NCBI GenBank assembly: GCA_963814165.1
Contig: CAWFBW010000008.1
Location: 186,001 to 250,000 of the forward strand
Length of the DNA stretch: 64,000 bases
Reading direction: 5' to 3'
Source of the DNA: DASRAA01 sp963814165
Lineage (GTDB): Bacteria > Acidobacteriota > Terriglobia > Terriglobales > Acidobacteriaceae
How positions within the stretch are numbered: position 1 is the stretch's first letter; each line of letters begins with the position of its first letter. Positions 46,652 through 54,502 of the stretch are shown here, one piece after another. The notes beneath the pieces are model-generated. The model saw only the letters and a list, made by a program, of their open reading frames with translations, had not been told where the DNA came from and searched no databases. The translations under genes and the position numbers were made by a program.

Positions 46652-46687
46652 CCCCACATTTGCCAACGGCAGGCAAATATGGGCCAC
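46652..46687 (+). repeat. Palindromic repeat, fixed-end family
   Basis: Left end CCCCACAT, arms ACATTTGCC/GGCAAATAT around AACGGCA, right end GGGCCAC. It is followed at once by GGGATATGTGGGCCACC, giving a composite that recurs at 47175-47228. Confidence 0.65.
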
Positions 46688-47174
46688 GGGATATGTGGGC
46701 CACCAGCCGAACGTCACTCGGGCCACCCGCCTGCGTCGTGCAATAATCTCCAAATGCCTCAAGACCGGGAAAGTGGTTTGGAAGCCAGTCGGTATGGACA
46801 ACACGGCTGCTCGTTCAGATCGCGAAGATTCTTGGTGCGGAAATGAAAGGGAAGAAAAGCAATGAGTGTACCTGGAAAGGTTTGAAGGCCCTTATCAAGT
46901 GCGCTCGCACCGAAACGACGTCGGTCGGCGTCTTGTATCACATGGTTGAGCGGATTGACGTTGTGTTAGTGCCTTCGAACAGAGTGACGGTTCGTATCGA
47001 GTCTTGCAGCTTCCAATTGCACGTTGTGTCCTATCGATGACTCCGACAAAGAGCCTCGGTGCATCGAAGGGTAGAGTCGGAATCATCCCACGGAAGCTGT
47101 TCGAAGATGAAGGCCAGCTTGTCTGTGTTATCGATAAACTCTAGTGATTCAGTTCGTGCCAGCTTCGGGCAAAG

Positions 47175-47210
47175 CCCCACATTTACCAGAATCAGGCGAA
47201 TGTAGGCCGC
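47175..47210 (+). repeat. Palindromic repeat, fixed-end family
   Basis: Left end CCCCACAT, arms ACATTTACC/GGCGAATGT around AGAATCA, right end GGCCGC. It is followed by GGGATATGTGGGTCACC, matching the composite structure after 46652. Confidence 0.6.
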
Positions 47211-47643
47211 GGGATATGTGGGTCACCGGTCAGGTTCGCCGGATAATCACGCCGGAGAGGGGCTGGATTAGCAAGAAGCTAACGATGAGTCGGTTCAAAT
47301 CGTTCGCGGGTCTCAGCCGTAGTGATGTCGATTCTCTTTCACGAATTTCTGAATCCCAGAAAGCATAACGTGTGTTCATTCTCGCGTTCAGATTATGGAT
47401 GCTGTCGATGACACCTTTTCACATTCGCCCAGAGTAGCGGCAATTGTCGGATTTTCGGTTGGAGAAGAAGAAATGATAGATTGGCAAGAAGGCTTTGGAC
47501 ATTGTCGCCGATTGTGCACGAGATTGGCTCAAGAATAGACAACCGGAGGATGCCAATGCCGAGATTCTTATCATCTACGGTGCGGACGAGAAGATCCAGC
47601 GCGGGTAGAAGCGGGATCCTCCCCGAAAGCGAAGTAATCCGAG

Positions 47644-49461
47644 TCAGCCTTGAGGAGATTGACGCTGACTCCTCTGTTTGTCGGCGTCCATACGCATCAG
47701 AAGCTTCTTATACAGCGACGAGAATGCCGTCGCACTAATTTTCGCGTACATGCTCTGTGCAATTTCACTCTCGGACTTACTGACCGGGACTTCTAGCACC
47801 ATGTCGGCGACCGCCTGGAATGCGATCAGAAATGCGGCGTGATACTCACTTGGTCTGTTCTCCAATGCCAGACGCGAGCTGGCTAGGAACTGGTTCGTCC
47901 GTTGGAATTCCTCTTCGGTGTCGGCAGAATCGTTCCGATATATCGTCACGCAACAGCGCGCAGAGGGCGGCAATTGCGAAGTAGATGCGGTATCGTGGCT
48001 TATCGTCGGTATAAAAACGCCTAAATAGCGGCGCATATTCAGCGCCGGAGTAGGTATCCTCGCACAGTTTCAACGCTACCCGACTCTCTTTTAGCAGCAG
48101 GAGCAGCACTGACAGAACAGCCTCGTCCCCTCCGCTTTCGTCGTACAGCCTCTCCAAGATGTCCCCGCGCAGTTCGGCGTAGTTGCCTTCGAAGAGATTA
48201 TTGGGCTTCCGGCTGAAGAGCCCCAACACCAGAACCTTCAGCTCGTCGTAGTCGATCTTGGTTTGATAGATCGTGTTCAAGACGGACGACGCACTTACGC
48301 TGGTTTCCGTATCCACGGCATAGCCCAGCGTCAACGCAATCTTGCGAACCAGCTGAGGGCGAAGGTAGCGGGCTAAGTCGAGGTCAACTCTTGTGACCTG
48401 ATTCTGGTAGTTAGCGGCTTTGGCGATATCCCATGCGTCGGACGTCTTAACAATCTTGACCTGGATTGAACAATGCTCTGATACTGGAGCACAATGTACA
48501 AGGCACATCGTTGTTTGGCAGCCATTCACAATCGCTGCCATAGACAACTCGGCGCTGCCATCATCCTGACCCTGACCTCGGAGGCGCGGAAAGTCAGGCC
48601 ATTGTTCCGCGCTAGCATCTTTTCCGGATCATCCTTGATCGTCTTAATAATCTCTTGGTTCACTGTGGATCGCGTGGTCACGACCTTTCCGCTGGTTGTG
48701 CCAAGAAAATCTCGAATGTTTTCGAAAAAGAGAGCATCGCCGTGTTTCTGATAAAGCTCCACAACCTGAATGCCGGAGAGCGTACCTAGAAAGACGCCGT
48801 CGGACTCGTGCCACTTATTTTTGGAGACTAGCGTTATGTCTGAGGGGATCAGGTGGGTCTTCTTATAAAGATTCTGCAGGAGAGTCAGTATGCGCGGACC
48901 ATCTACGATAACTATCCGCCCCTTCTGCACCAAGGTGTCATAGTAGTCCCTCGATGCTAGGGTGGATCTTGATACTTCTCGAGAATCCCCTCAAGCTTCG
49001 ATGAAGTGGCTATAGCAAAAGTGATACTTGGAGGATCCGCGGGGGATTCTTGACCGGAGGAGAATAGTGTCGGCGCGGCAGAGGCGGGGGCTCTGGTGGA
49101 GTTCGTAATTCTTGAACTTGCTGATTATGCTGTCGAACTCGTCCTTGCTCCTGATCTTATATTTGGATTGGGCGCAAAGGACTCGGCTATCAGATGTCTC
49201 TGCGGTGAATAGATCAACGCCCCCGTCATGGCTTTTCTTTTGGCTTGGTCTTAAGGCGGGGAAATCCTGGCCCTCGTCTGTGAGCTCGATGACCTTGTTG
49301 GCGAGATCCAGGAATGTCTCACCGCGTTCATTCGAACCCAGCGGCCCAAAATGTTCGTCGAAGTGACCGATCAGATTTTCAAATGACTCCAGAAACTTCG
49401 GTAAACGTCTTGAAGCATCGTCTGCCACCGTAGAGGCTTGCATTGTGTCGGATTTCGTCAT
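47644..49461 (-). CDS. AIPR-type (abortive infection phage resistance) protein, several frame interruptions
   Basis: Segments in alternating frames together give a protein of about 600 residues (1,818 bases). The N-terminal part from the ATG at 49461 has an endonuclease-like domain (DGGVDLFTAE, LCAQSKYK). Reading then shifts near 49018 (TTTT run) to give SKLEGILEKYQDPP, back near 48963 (CCC run), again near 48575-48590 (LARNNGLTFRASEV to ELSMAAIVNGCQT) and near 47945 (LCALLRDD to NDSADTEEEFQ). The segment NNGLTF...IVNGCQT is characteristic of the AIPR family, linked to phage abortive infection. The net shift is zero. Whether it is a decayed gene or indel error cannot be told from sequence. 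Confidence 0.65.
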
Positions 49462-49479
49462 TGGAAACACCAGCCGCAA

Positions 49480-49952
49480 CCAAAACGATTATAAGACGTG
49501 CGTCAACGATATGGCACGGGTCAGTCGGTTCCTCGATTCTCAAGGGGGGTCCATGAGAGTCTTTCTCGTTCACCGATGCCGAGGTTGCGACGACTCGTGA
49601 GCGGGAATCCGGGCACCGCTCACTACCTCGTTCGGGAAATAGATGTCACGCCCTACTTCCTCTCGTGTTCCGAGGGTTTCAGGACTAGCACATAAACGGC
49701 GCGGAGCGTGTCGCACCTAGTCGCCTAGTGGGGGTTCCAGTTGTCGTTCCCCGCAGATTGGCCGGGTCCCGAACCCGGATTCGGCGCGACCCTGGCCTCA
49801 CTGATAGCGATTCCTTGCTCCAAATGCCTGTTGCTAATGGCCACTCAAGTTCTTAGCTTCCCGATGCCACTGCACGGGCAGCCACATGACATCGCAGGGT
49901 AAGCAAAAGTTTTGTCAACTTTCACCTCCTGTTTGAGTAAATTCTACTCGTC
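49480..49952. other. Intergenic region without a recognisable gene
   Basis: About 470 bases between the AIPR gene and a small leftward gene. It contains a short inverted sequence near 49768-49782 (GGGTCCCGAACCC) of no evident meaning and a few short open frames without features. I see no RNA gene. Confidence 0.35.
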
Positions 49953-50159
49953 TTATTTGCCGAAGTGAAAGTACAGAACCCATTCGCCGGTTGCGGGGTC
50001 TTTCCTCATGCTTCTGTAAAGGTCTTGCTTGGCACCGTTTCCGGCATCCATATGCGGACCCGTGCTGTCCTCAATTTTCTTGCGATTGATGCGGGCATGA
50101 AATTTCTTATACGTTTCGAGTTTCGATTTTCCGCGAATTTCGCCGCCCATTCCGCCCAT
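49953..50159 (-). CDS. Small hypothetical protein divergent from the TIR gene
   Basis: 68 residues from the ATG at 50159, which has GGGGGA six bases upstream; a longer TTG-start reading to 50198 is possible. The protein is basic and Gly-rich at the start (MGGMGGEIRGKSKLETYKK), then hydrophilic, ending DPATGEWVLYFHFGK. No domain is recognised. It is divergent from, and almost touches, the TIR gene, so the two could share a control region or be a pair, but that is only position. Confidence 0.4.
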   Translation of the reverse strand: MGGMGGEIRGKSKLETYKKFHARINRKKIEDSTGPHMDAGNGAKQDLYRSMRKDPATGEWVLYFHFGK

Positions 50160-50200
50160 CGCGAATCCCCCGAAATTGAAGTATAGATAGGCGGCCAAGT

Positions 50201-50699
50201 TTGCGAGCGAGTTACTCGTGCTTCATCAGCTACGCGCACGAGGACAAGCTGTTTGCGCGGCGGCTGCATGATGCGCTGCAGGGGCGGGGCGTCCGGTGCT
50301 GGCTGGATGAGAAGCAGATGCTGCCGGGCGATGACATCTACGAACAGGTGGACCGCGGGATTCGGCTGTGGGACAAGGTTCTGCTGTGCTGCTCGCGGCA
50401 CTCGCTTGACGAGCTGGTGGGTGGACGATGAGATTGATCGCGCGTTTGCCAAAGAACGCGAACCGATGAAAGAACGCGAGCGGAAGGTGCTGGCGGTGAT
50501 TCCGCTGAACTTGGACGGGTATCTGCTGAGCGGGGAGTGGACGAGTGGCAAGGCCAAGCCGGTGCGGTCGCGCCTGGCGGCGGACTTTACGGGTTGGGAG
50601 CAGGATGCGCAGAAGTTCGAAGCGCAGGTGGAGAACGTGATCAAGGCGCTAAGGGCGGATGACGGCGGGAGGGAGCGGGCTCCGGAGTCGAGATTGTAG
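50201..50699 (+). CDS. Stand-alone TIR-domain protein, frame interrupted by one base
   Basis: Predicted 166 residues after removing one base near 50410. The first part (SYSCFISYAHEDKLFARRLH, RCWLDEKQMLPGDD) has the TIR start and alphaB-alphaC features; after the shift SWWVDDEIDRAFAKE follows, with the conserved W-V-x-x-E position that carries the catalytic Glu in TIR NADases. Bacterial TIR proteins often act as NAD-consuming defence effectors or toxins; NADase activity here is inference. TTG start at 50201. The stop at 50697 is followed by palindrome copy 50712-50746. A second, broken copy lies at 50827-51440. Confidence 0.7.
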
Positions 50700-50711
50700 G
50701 CGTATGTTCGT

Positions 50712-50746
50712 CCCACCCTTTTGCTTCGCAAAAGGATGGGGCACCC
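50712..50746 (+). repeat. Palindromic repeat, fixed-end family, after TIR copy 1
   Basis: CCCACCC then arms TTTTGC/GCAAAA around TTC, then AAGGATGGGGCACCC. It lies 12 bases after the TIR stop. The same relation (stop, then palindrome) occurs after the second TIR copy at 51453-51487, so the element was part of the duplicated segment. Confidence 0.75.
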
Positions 50747-50785
50747 CGCCTGAAGCGCCGATCTACCGACAGTTGGAATTCGGAC

Positions 50786-50826
50786 TCCACCCTTTCGCCA
50801 ACAACGGGCGAAAGGATGGGGCACCC
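50786..50826 (+). repeat. Palindromic repeat, fixed-end family, at left border of TIR copy 2
   Basis: Arms CCACCCTTTCGCC/GGGCGAAAGGATGG around AACAAC, right end GGGGCACCC. TIR-homologous sequence resumes at the very next base (50827). Confidence 0.75.
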
Positions 50827-50928
50827 GCGGCTGCATGATGCGCTGCAGGGGCGCGGCGTCCGGTGCTGGCTTCGTGCGGATTGGAATGTTTGTGGTGAAA
50901 CGAAGACTCTGAGCTCAGATACCAAAAC

Positions 50929-50964
50929 CCCCACCCCGCCAAAAGAAGGCGGGATGGGCCACCC
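50929..50964 (+). repeat. Palindromic repeat ending insertion 1 in TIR copy 2
   Basis: CCCCCACC, arms CCCCGCC/AGGCGGG around AAAAGA, then ATGGGCCACCC. It forms the last 36 bases of the 93-base insertion 50872-50964; TIR sequence resumes at 50965. Confidence 0.75.
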
Positions 50965-51054
50965 GGCGATGACATTTACGAACAGGTGGACCGCGGGATT
51001 CGGCTGTGAAAAGCAGTTGTCAGTGGCCGGTTGTCAGTTGTCGGTTCGATTCTT

Positions 51055-51094
51055 CCCACGCTTTCGCCAACGGCGGGCGAAAGGATGGGGCAAC
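51055..51094 (+). repeat. Palindromic repeat ending insertion 2 in TIR copy 2
   Basis: CCCACG, arms CTTTCGCC/GGCGAAAG around AACGGCG, then GATGGGGCAAC. It forms the right part of the 86-base insertion 51009-51094; TIR sequence resumes at 51095. Its last bases (CAACT) deviate from the usual CACCC. Confidence 0.7.
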
Positions 51095-51251
51095 TGCCAA
51101 AGAACGCGAGCTAATGAAAGAGCGCGAGCAGAAGGTGCTGGCGGTGGTTCCGCTGAACCTGGACGGGTATCTGCTGAGCGGGGAGTGCGGTGTTGGGAGC
51201 GTGAGGCCGTGTTAGCCGCGTGTTGGTCATTTGACTGTCGAGACGAAAGGA

Positions 51252-51288
51252 CCCACACAAGCCAAAACCTGGCTTGTATGGGGCACCC
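51252..51288 (+). repeat. Palindromic repeat ending insertion 3 in TIR copy 2
   Basis: CCCACACAAGCC/GGCTTGTATGGG around AAAACCT, then GCACCC. Arms differ completely from neighbouring copies yet pair. It forms the right end of the 101-base insertion 51188-51288; TIR sequence resumes at 51289. Confidence 0.75.
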
Positions 51289-51452
51289 GCAAGGCCAAGC
51301 CGGTGCGGTCGCGGCTGGCGGCGGACTTTACGGGTTGGGAGCAGGATGCGCAGAAGTTTGAAGCGCAGGTGGAGAACGTGATCAAGGCGCTGAGGGCGGA
51401 TGACGGTGGGAGGGAGCGGGCTCCGGAGGGGAAGTTGTAAGGGTATGTTCAT

Positions 51453-51487
51453 CCCACCCTTTCGCTTCGCAAAAGGATGGGGCACCC
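51453..51487 (+). repeat. Palindromic repeat after TIR copy 2
   Basis: Counterpart of the copy at 50712-50746, at the same distance from the stop; arms CTTTCGC/GCAAAAG with one non-pairing position, right end GGGGCACCC. Confidence 0.7.
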
Positions 51488-51532
51488 GCTGCCAGTCGGC
51501 AGTTGAGATTCCAACCGGCCACCTACGAAAAT

Positions 51533-51572
51533 CCCCATTCAAGGTCGCTTCGCGCCCTTGAATGGGCCACCC
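51533..51572 (+). repeat. Palindromic repeat, fixed-end family
   Basis: CCCCATTCAAGG and CCTTGAATGGG around TCGCTTCGCGC, right end CCACCC. Perfect eleven-base arms. Confidence 0.7.
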
Positions 51573-51698
51573 GATTGATTCCCAAATATTCCAAATTGGT
51601 TTCGTTGCCCGCTTGGCACAGGGCTACGTGACGGCGAGCACTGCGGCGGGTTTGTAACAGGTGTTTCATTAGCTTGGCGGCGTGCGGACTGCCTTACA

Positions 51699-51734
51699 CC
51701 CATCCTTTTTCAAAAGCTGGGAAAAGGATGGGGC
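51699..51734 (+). repeat. Palindromic repeat, fixed-end family, before asnA
   Basis: CCCATCCTTTTTC and GAAAAGGATGGG around AAAAGCTGG, right end GGGGC. It lies 57 bases upstream of the asnA start. Confidence 0.65.
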
Positions 51735-51790
51735 GAATAAGCCCGCAGAGCAGCGTCACGCGCGCCGACCGCAAAACGAAGGAGCACAGC

Positions 51791-52922
51791 ATGGCTGACA
51801 AGAAAGCGGACCTCGCTGGACCCGGCATTGGCGACTATCTCGAACTGGAGAAAGTCCTGCCCACGGATTACAGCTCGTTGCTGTCACCCAAAGAGACGCA
51901 GAAGGCGCTCTTCGAGGTGAAGCGCTACATCGAAGATAACCTCTGCAAAGAACTTAACCTGATGATGGTGGAGGTGCCGCTGATCGTGGACGAAGAGAGC
52001 GGCGTCAACGACCTGCTGGACCGCGACGGTTCCAGAACGCCGATTGGGTTCCACATCTCGAATGATCGCGATAAGCACCCAATTAATGCGCAGGTGGTGC
52101 AGGCGGCCACCAAGTGGAAGAGGATGGCGCTGAAACAGTTTGGCATGCAGGCCGGCGAAGGACTGTGTACCGATATGCGGGCCGTGCGGAAGGATTACTT
52201 CCTCGATCACGACCACAGCGCTTACGTGGACCAGTGGGACTGGGAGCGCGTGATGACGCCAGAACAGCGCAACCTCGACTTCCTGAAGTTGATCGTCAAC
52301 AAGATCTGGAAAGTGATCGTGGGGGCGGAGAGGTTTGCGCAGGAGCTGTTCCCGGCGCTGAAGGACCCGAGATATCCGAACCTGCCGGAGCAGATCACAT
52401 TCTTGCATGCGGAGGAAATTCTCGACATATATCCAGAGCTACCGCGCAAGCAGCGGGAGACGGCGATCCTGCAGACGTATCCGGCGGTGTTCATAATCGG
52501 GATTGGGTGGATGCTGAAGGACGGGTATCCGCACGAGCTACGGGCTGCCGATTACGACGACTGGGTGACACCGACGACTGCCGAAGAACGGGCACCTGAT
52601 GCACGGGCTGAATGGTGACATCCTGGTGTGGAATCCGGTGACGCGGCGGCGGCATGAGCTGTCGTCGATGGGCATCCGGGTGAATGCGGAGTCGCTGAAG
52701 AAACAGCTGGAGCTGACGCACCAGATGGACTTCCTGAAGTATCCGTATCACCAGGCGATCGTGAACCATGAGATTCCGCTGAGCGTTGGCGGAGGGATTG
52801 GGCAGTCACGGACGATGATGCAGATCCTTCGCAAGGCGCACCTCGGGGAAGTGAGCGTGACCGTGTGGCCGAAGGTGCTGAAAGAGATGTGTGAGAAGAA
52901 GAATATTCATGTGTTGAATTAG
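51791..52922 (+). CDS. asnA: Aspartate-ammonia ligase (asparagine synthetase A), frame interrupted by one base
   Basis: Start at 51791 with GAAGGAG upstream. Makes asparagine from aspartate and ammonia with ATP. The first part has the class-II synthetase-like core (SLLSPKETQKALFEVKRYIEDNL in outline, HPINAQVVQAATKWKR, SAYVDQWDWERV). After DYDDWVTPTTAE the frame changes; one extra base near 52583-52586 restores NGHLMHGLNGDILVWN and the conserved end (LSSMGIRV, GGGIGQSRTMMQILRKAHLGEV). The total of 1,132 bases is 377 codons plus one. The enzyme is otherwise complete. It lies between the TIR region and a terminator at 52959. Confidence 0.9.
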
Positions 52923-52958
52923 TAAAGCGGTGACTGGTAGCTGGTAACTGATAACAGG

Positions 52959-52986
52959 TCGGGCGGTCGAAGGGCCGCCCGATTTT
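52959..52986 (+). terminator. Intrinsic terminator after asnA
   Basis: Stem TCGGGCGG/CCGCCCGA, loop TCGAAGGG, then TTTTAC, starting 37 bases after the asnA stop. The next gene is on the opposite strand and ends at 52985, so the hairpin separates the two transcripts. Confidence 0.75.
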
Positions 52987-53476
52987 ACTTGGTGGTCGTC
53001 ACTATGATCAAACTAACCCAAAAGAGTACAAATAGGACGGAGAGCAAGGTCATCATAAAGTTCACCGATGGGAACCGCAGTACCAATCGCTCGTATATAC
53101 GACGAGCCGGCCCGCGCTTCCGAACCGTGAAACTCTGGCGTACATCGTCCTCCATTGACTCCCACGATGCCGAGAAAAGCTTCATATCAGCAGACAGCTT
53201 CTCCTCGGCGATGCGAAGGCGATATTCCCACCGACTATGCCAGAACTTGCTTCCCAGGTTCACGGCAACCCACAATAGTCCAACGAATAGTCCAAAGACA
53301 GCGAGGGGCAGTGCGTATTTTGCTTCCCGGAGCGAGAAAAACCCAGCCGCTATGGCGGTACTCAGTACCAAAAAGTAGTTTGATCGTTGCCAGAATAGAC
53401 TGATCTCAAAATTTCTTGCTTCTTTTGCAGCGCGAAATGCTTCCAGATCGATTGATTGATGCGAATTCTCGCACAT
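52985..53476 (-). CDS. Three-helix membrane protein, possibly RipA-family
   Basis: 163 residues. A short soluble start (SIDLEAFRAAKEARNFEISLFWQRSNYF) leads to membrane helices at about 33-50, 56-76 and 140-160, with a charged cytosolic loop between the second and third (about 80-135). The opening resembles proteins annotated as RipA-family octameric membrane proteins, some of which occur next to defence genes; this is recalled resemblance, not proven. It is convergent with asnA and next to the TIR/AIPR island. Confidence 0.6.
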   Translation of the reverse strand: MCENSHQSIDLEAFRAAKEARNFEISLFWQRSNYFLVLSTAIAAGFFSLREAKYALPLAVFGLFVGLLWVAVNLGSKFWHSRWEYRLRIAEEKLSADMKLFSASWESMEDDVRQSFTVRKRGPARRIYERLVLRFPSVNFMMTLLSVLFVLFWVSLIIVTTTK

Positions 53477-53518
53477 AGGCCACCCCGAGGAGATTCTATT
53501 CCCAACATGTGGACCAAA

Positions 53519-54361
53519 TTATTTTCTCTTGGGCTTGAGGAGTTCCCATGCGGCGTCGGGGACTTTGCGGCCGAGGAGGCTGAAGGAGCTGGCGCCCGCT
53601 AGCATCTCGCCGCCGTCCATGTAAACCATTTCGCCGTTGATGTAGCCCGCGTGCTCGCTGACCAGGAACGAGGCGAGGTTGGAGATCTCCTCCAGCGTAC
53701 CGAGGCGATGCAGCGGGTTGTGATCGATGAGCGCTTTTTCCATAGCATCGGTCGGCAACAGGCGCGAGAATGCACCTTCGGTGCGGATGGCTCCGGGGGC
53801 GATGGCGACGAATCGAATGCCGCGGCCTCCCCACTCGACGGCGAGGCTGCGAGTGAGCGACAGCACGCCCGCCTTGGCGACGGCGCTGGGGACAACGTAG
53901 GCGGAGCCGGACTCGGCGTAGGTCGTGGCGATGCTAAGCACTACGGCTGGATGCTTGGCGGCGAGCCAGCGCTTGCCGCAAGCCATCGTCATGTTGATGG
54001 TGCCCTTGAGGACGATTCCGATGACGGCGTCGAAGGCGTTGGAGGAGAGGGTTTCGGTCTTCGCAAGAAAGTTTCCGGCGGCGTTGTTGACGAGGATGTC
54101 GAGCGGGCCCTTCGTCCAGATTTGTTCGATGGCTTTCTGGACGTCGTCATCAGAACGCACGTCGCAGGAAAAGGATTCAAGGGTGCCTCCGGTGGAGGCA
54201 GCGAGTTCGCGGGCGGTTTGTTCGACGACTTCGGCGCGGCGTCCGCAGATGTATCCGGTGGCGCCGAGTTGCAGGAAGCGCTCGGCAAGGGCACGGCCGA
54301 TGCCGGTGCCGCCGCCGGTGACGAGGAAACGTTTGCCTTTGAGGAGATCAGCAGTGAACAT
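53519..54361 (-). CDS. Short-chain dehydrogenase/reductase, 2,4-dienoyl-CoA reductase-like
   Basis: 280 residues. The Rossmann glycine motif is GGGTGIG (about 16-22), NNAAG lies near 91-95, and the active-site region SIATTYAESGSAYVVPSAVA is followed by KAG carrying the catalytic Lys. The SGSAYVVPS arrangement, together with PGAIRTEGAFSRLLP, fits the decarboxylating/dienoyl-CoA reductase-like SDR group acting on fatty acyl-CoAs. CGGAGGG precedes the ATG. It is divergent from the YVTN protein and shows no operon partner. The substrate is inferred from subgroup resemblance only. Confidence 0.82.
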   Translation of the reverse strand: MFTADLLKGKRFLVTGGGTGIGRALAERFLQLGATGYICGRRAEVVEQTARELAASTGGTLESFSCDVRSDDDVQKAIEQIWTKGPLDILVNNAAGNFLAKTETLSSNAFDAVIGIVLKGTINMTMACGKRWLAAKHPAVVLSIATTYAESGSAYVVPSAVAKAGVLSLTRSLAVEWGGRGIRFVAIAPGAIRTEGAFSRLLPTDAMEKALIDHNPLHRLGTLEEISNLASFLVSEHAGYINGEMVYMDGGEMLAGASSFSLLGRKVPDAAWELLKPKRK

Positions 54362-54502
54362 GGCGCCCTCCGTTGAAAGGGTAAACGTAGCACAGGCGAC
54401 GGGCGGGTGCAGTGATGAGCAGAATACAGCATGACTCTTTTATGGAGAGTCGAGCGACTGCCGGTGTGAACAAAGGGCGATTCTGCGGTATTGTTTTGAA
54501 GT

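Larger units (their letters stand above)
45924..47643. other. Gene-poor stretch with palindromes, no confident coding sequence
   Basis: About 1.7 kb without a convincing gene. It contains palindrome-family copies at 46329-46364, 46652-46687 and 47175-47210. The latter two are each followed by GGGATATGTGGG and a CACC element, so 46650-46705 and 47173-47228 form a longer related pair. It also has the terminator-like inverted repeat at 46481-46522. A 35-codon open frame at 47037 is short and unrecognised. The rest looks like degraded accessory DNA. Confidence 0.5.
50827..51440 (+). pseudogene. Second TIR gene copy, broken by three palindrome-ended insertions
   Basis: Four TIR fragments match copy 1: 50827-50871 to 50260-50304, 50965-51008 to 50327-50370, 51095-51187 to 50447-50539, and 51289-51440 to 50548-50699. 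Between them are unrelated segments of 93, 86 and 101 bases. These replace 22, 76 and 8 bases of copy 1, and each ends exactly at the right end of a palindrome (50964, 51094, 51288). The frame is not preserved and no open protein remains. The match to copy 1 is close, with only scattered single-base differences, suggesting a fairly recent tandem duplication followed by disruption. Confidence 0.75.

Noticed and set aside
49765..49790. GGGTCCCGAACCC-like sequence reminiscent of a tRNA T-arm
   Set aside because: No matching acceptor, D-arm or anticodon-arm pairing is found around it.
50816..51361. 181-residue open frame across the broken TIR copy
   Set aside because: It runs through the inserted segments in a frame different from the TIR frame for most of its length; it is a by-product of the disruption, not a gene.
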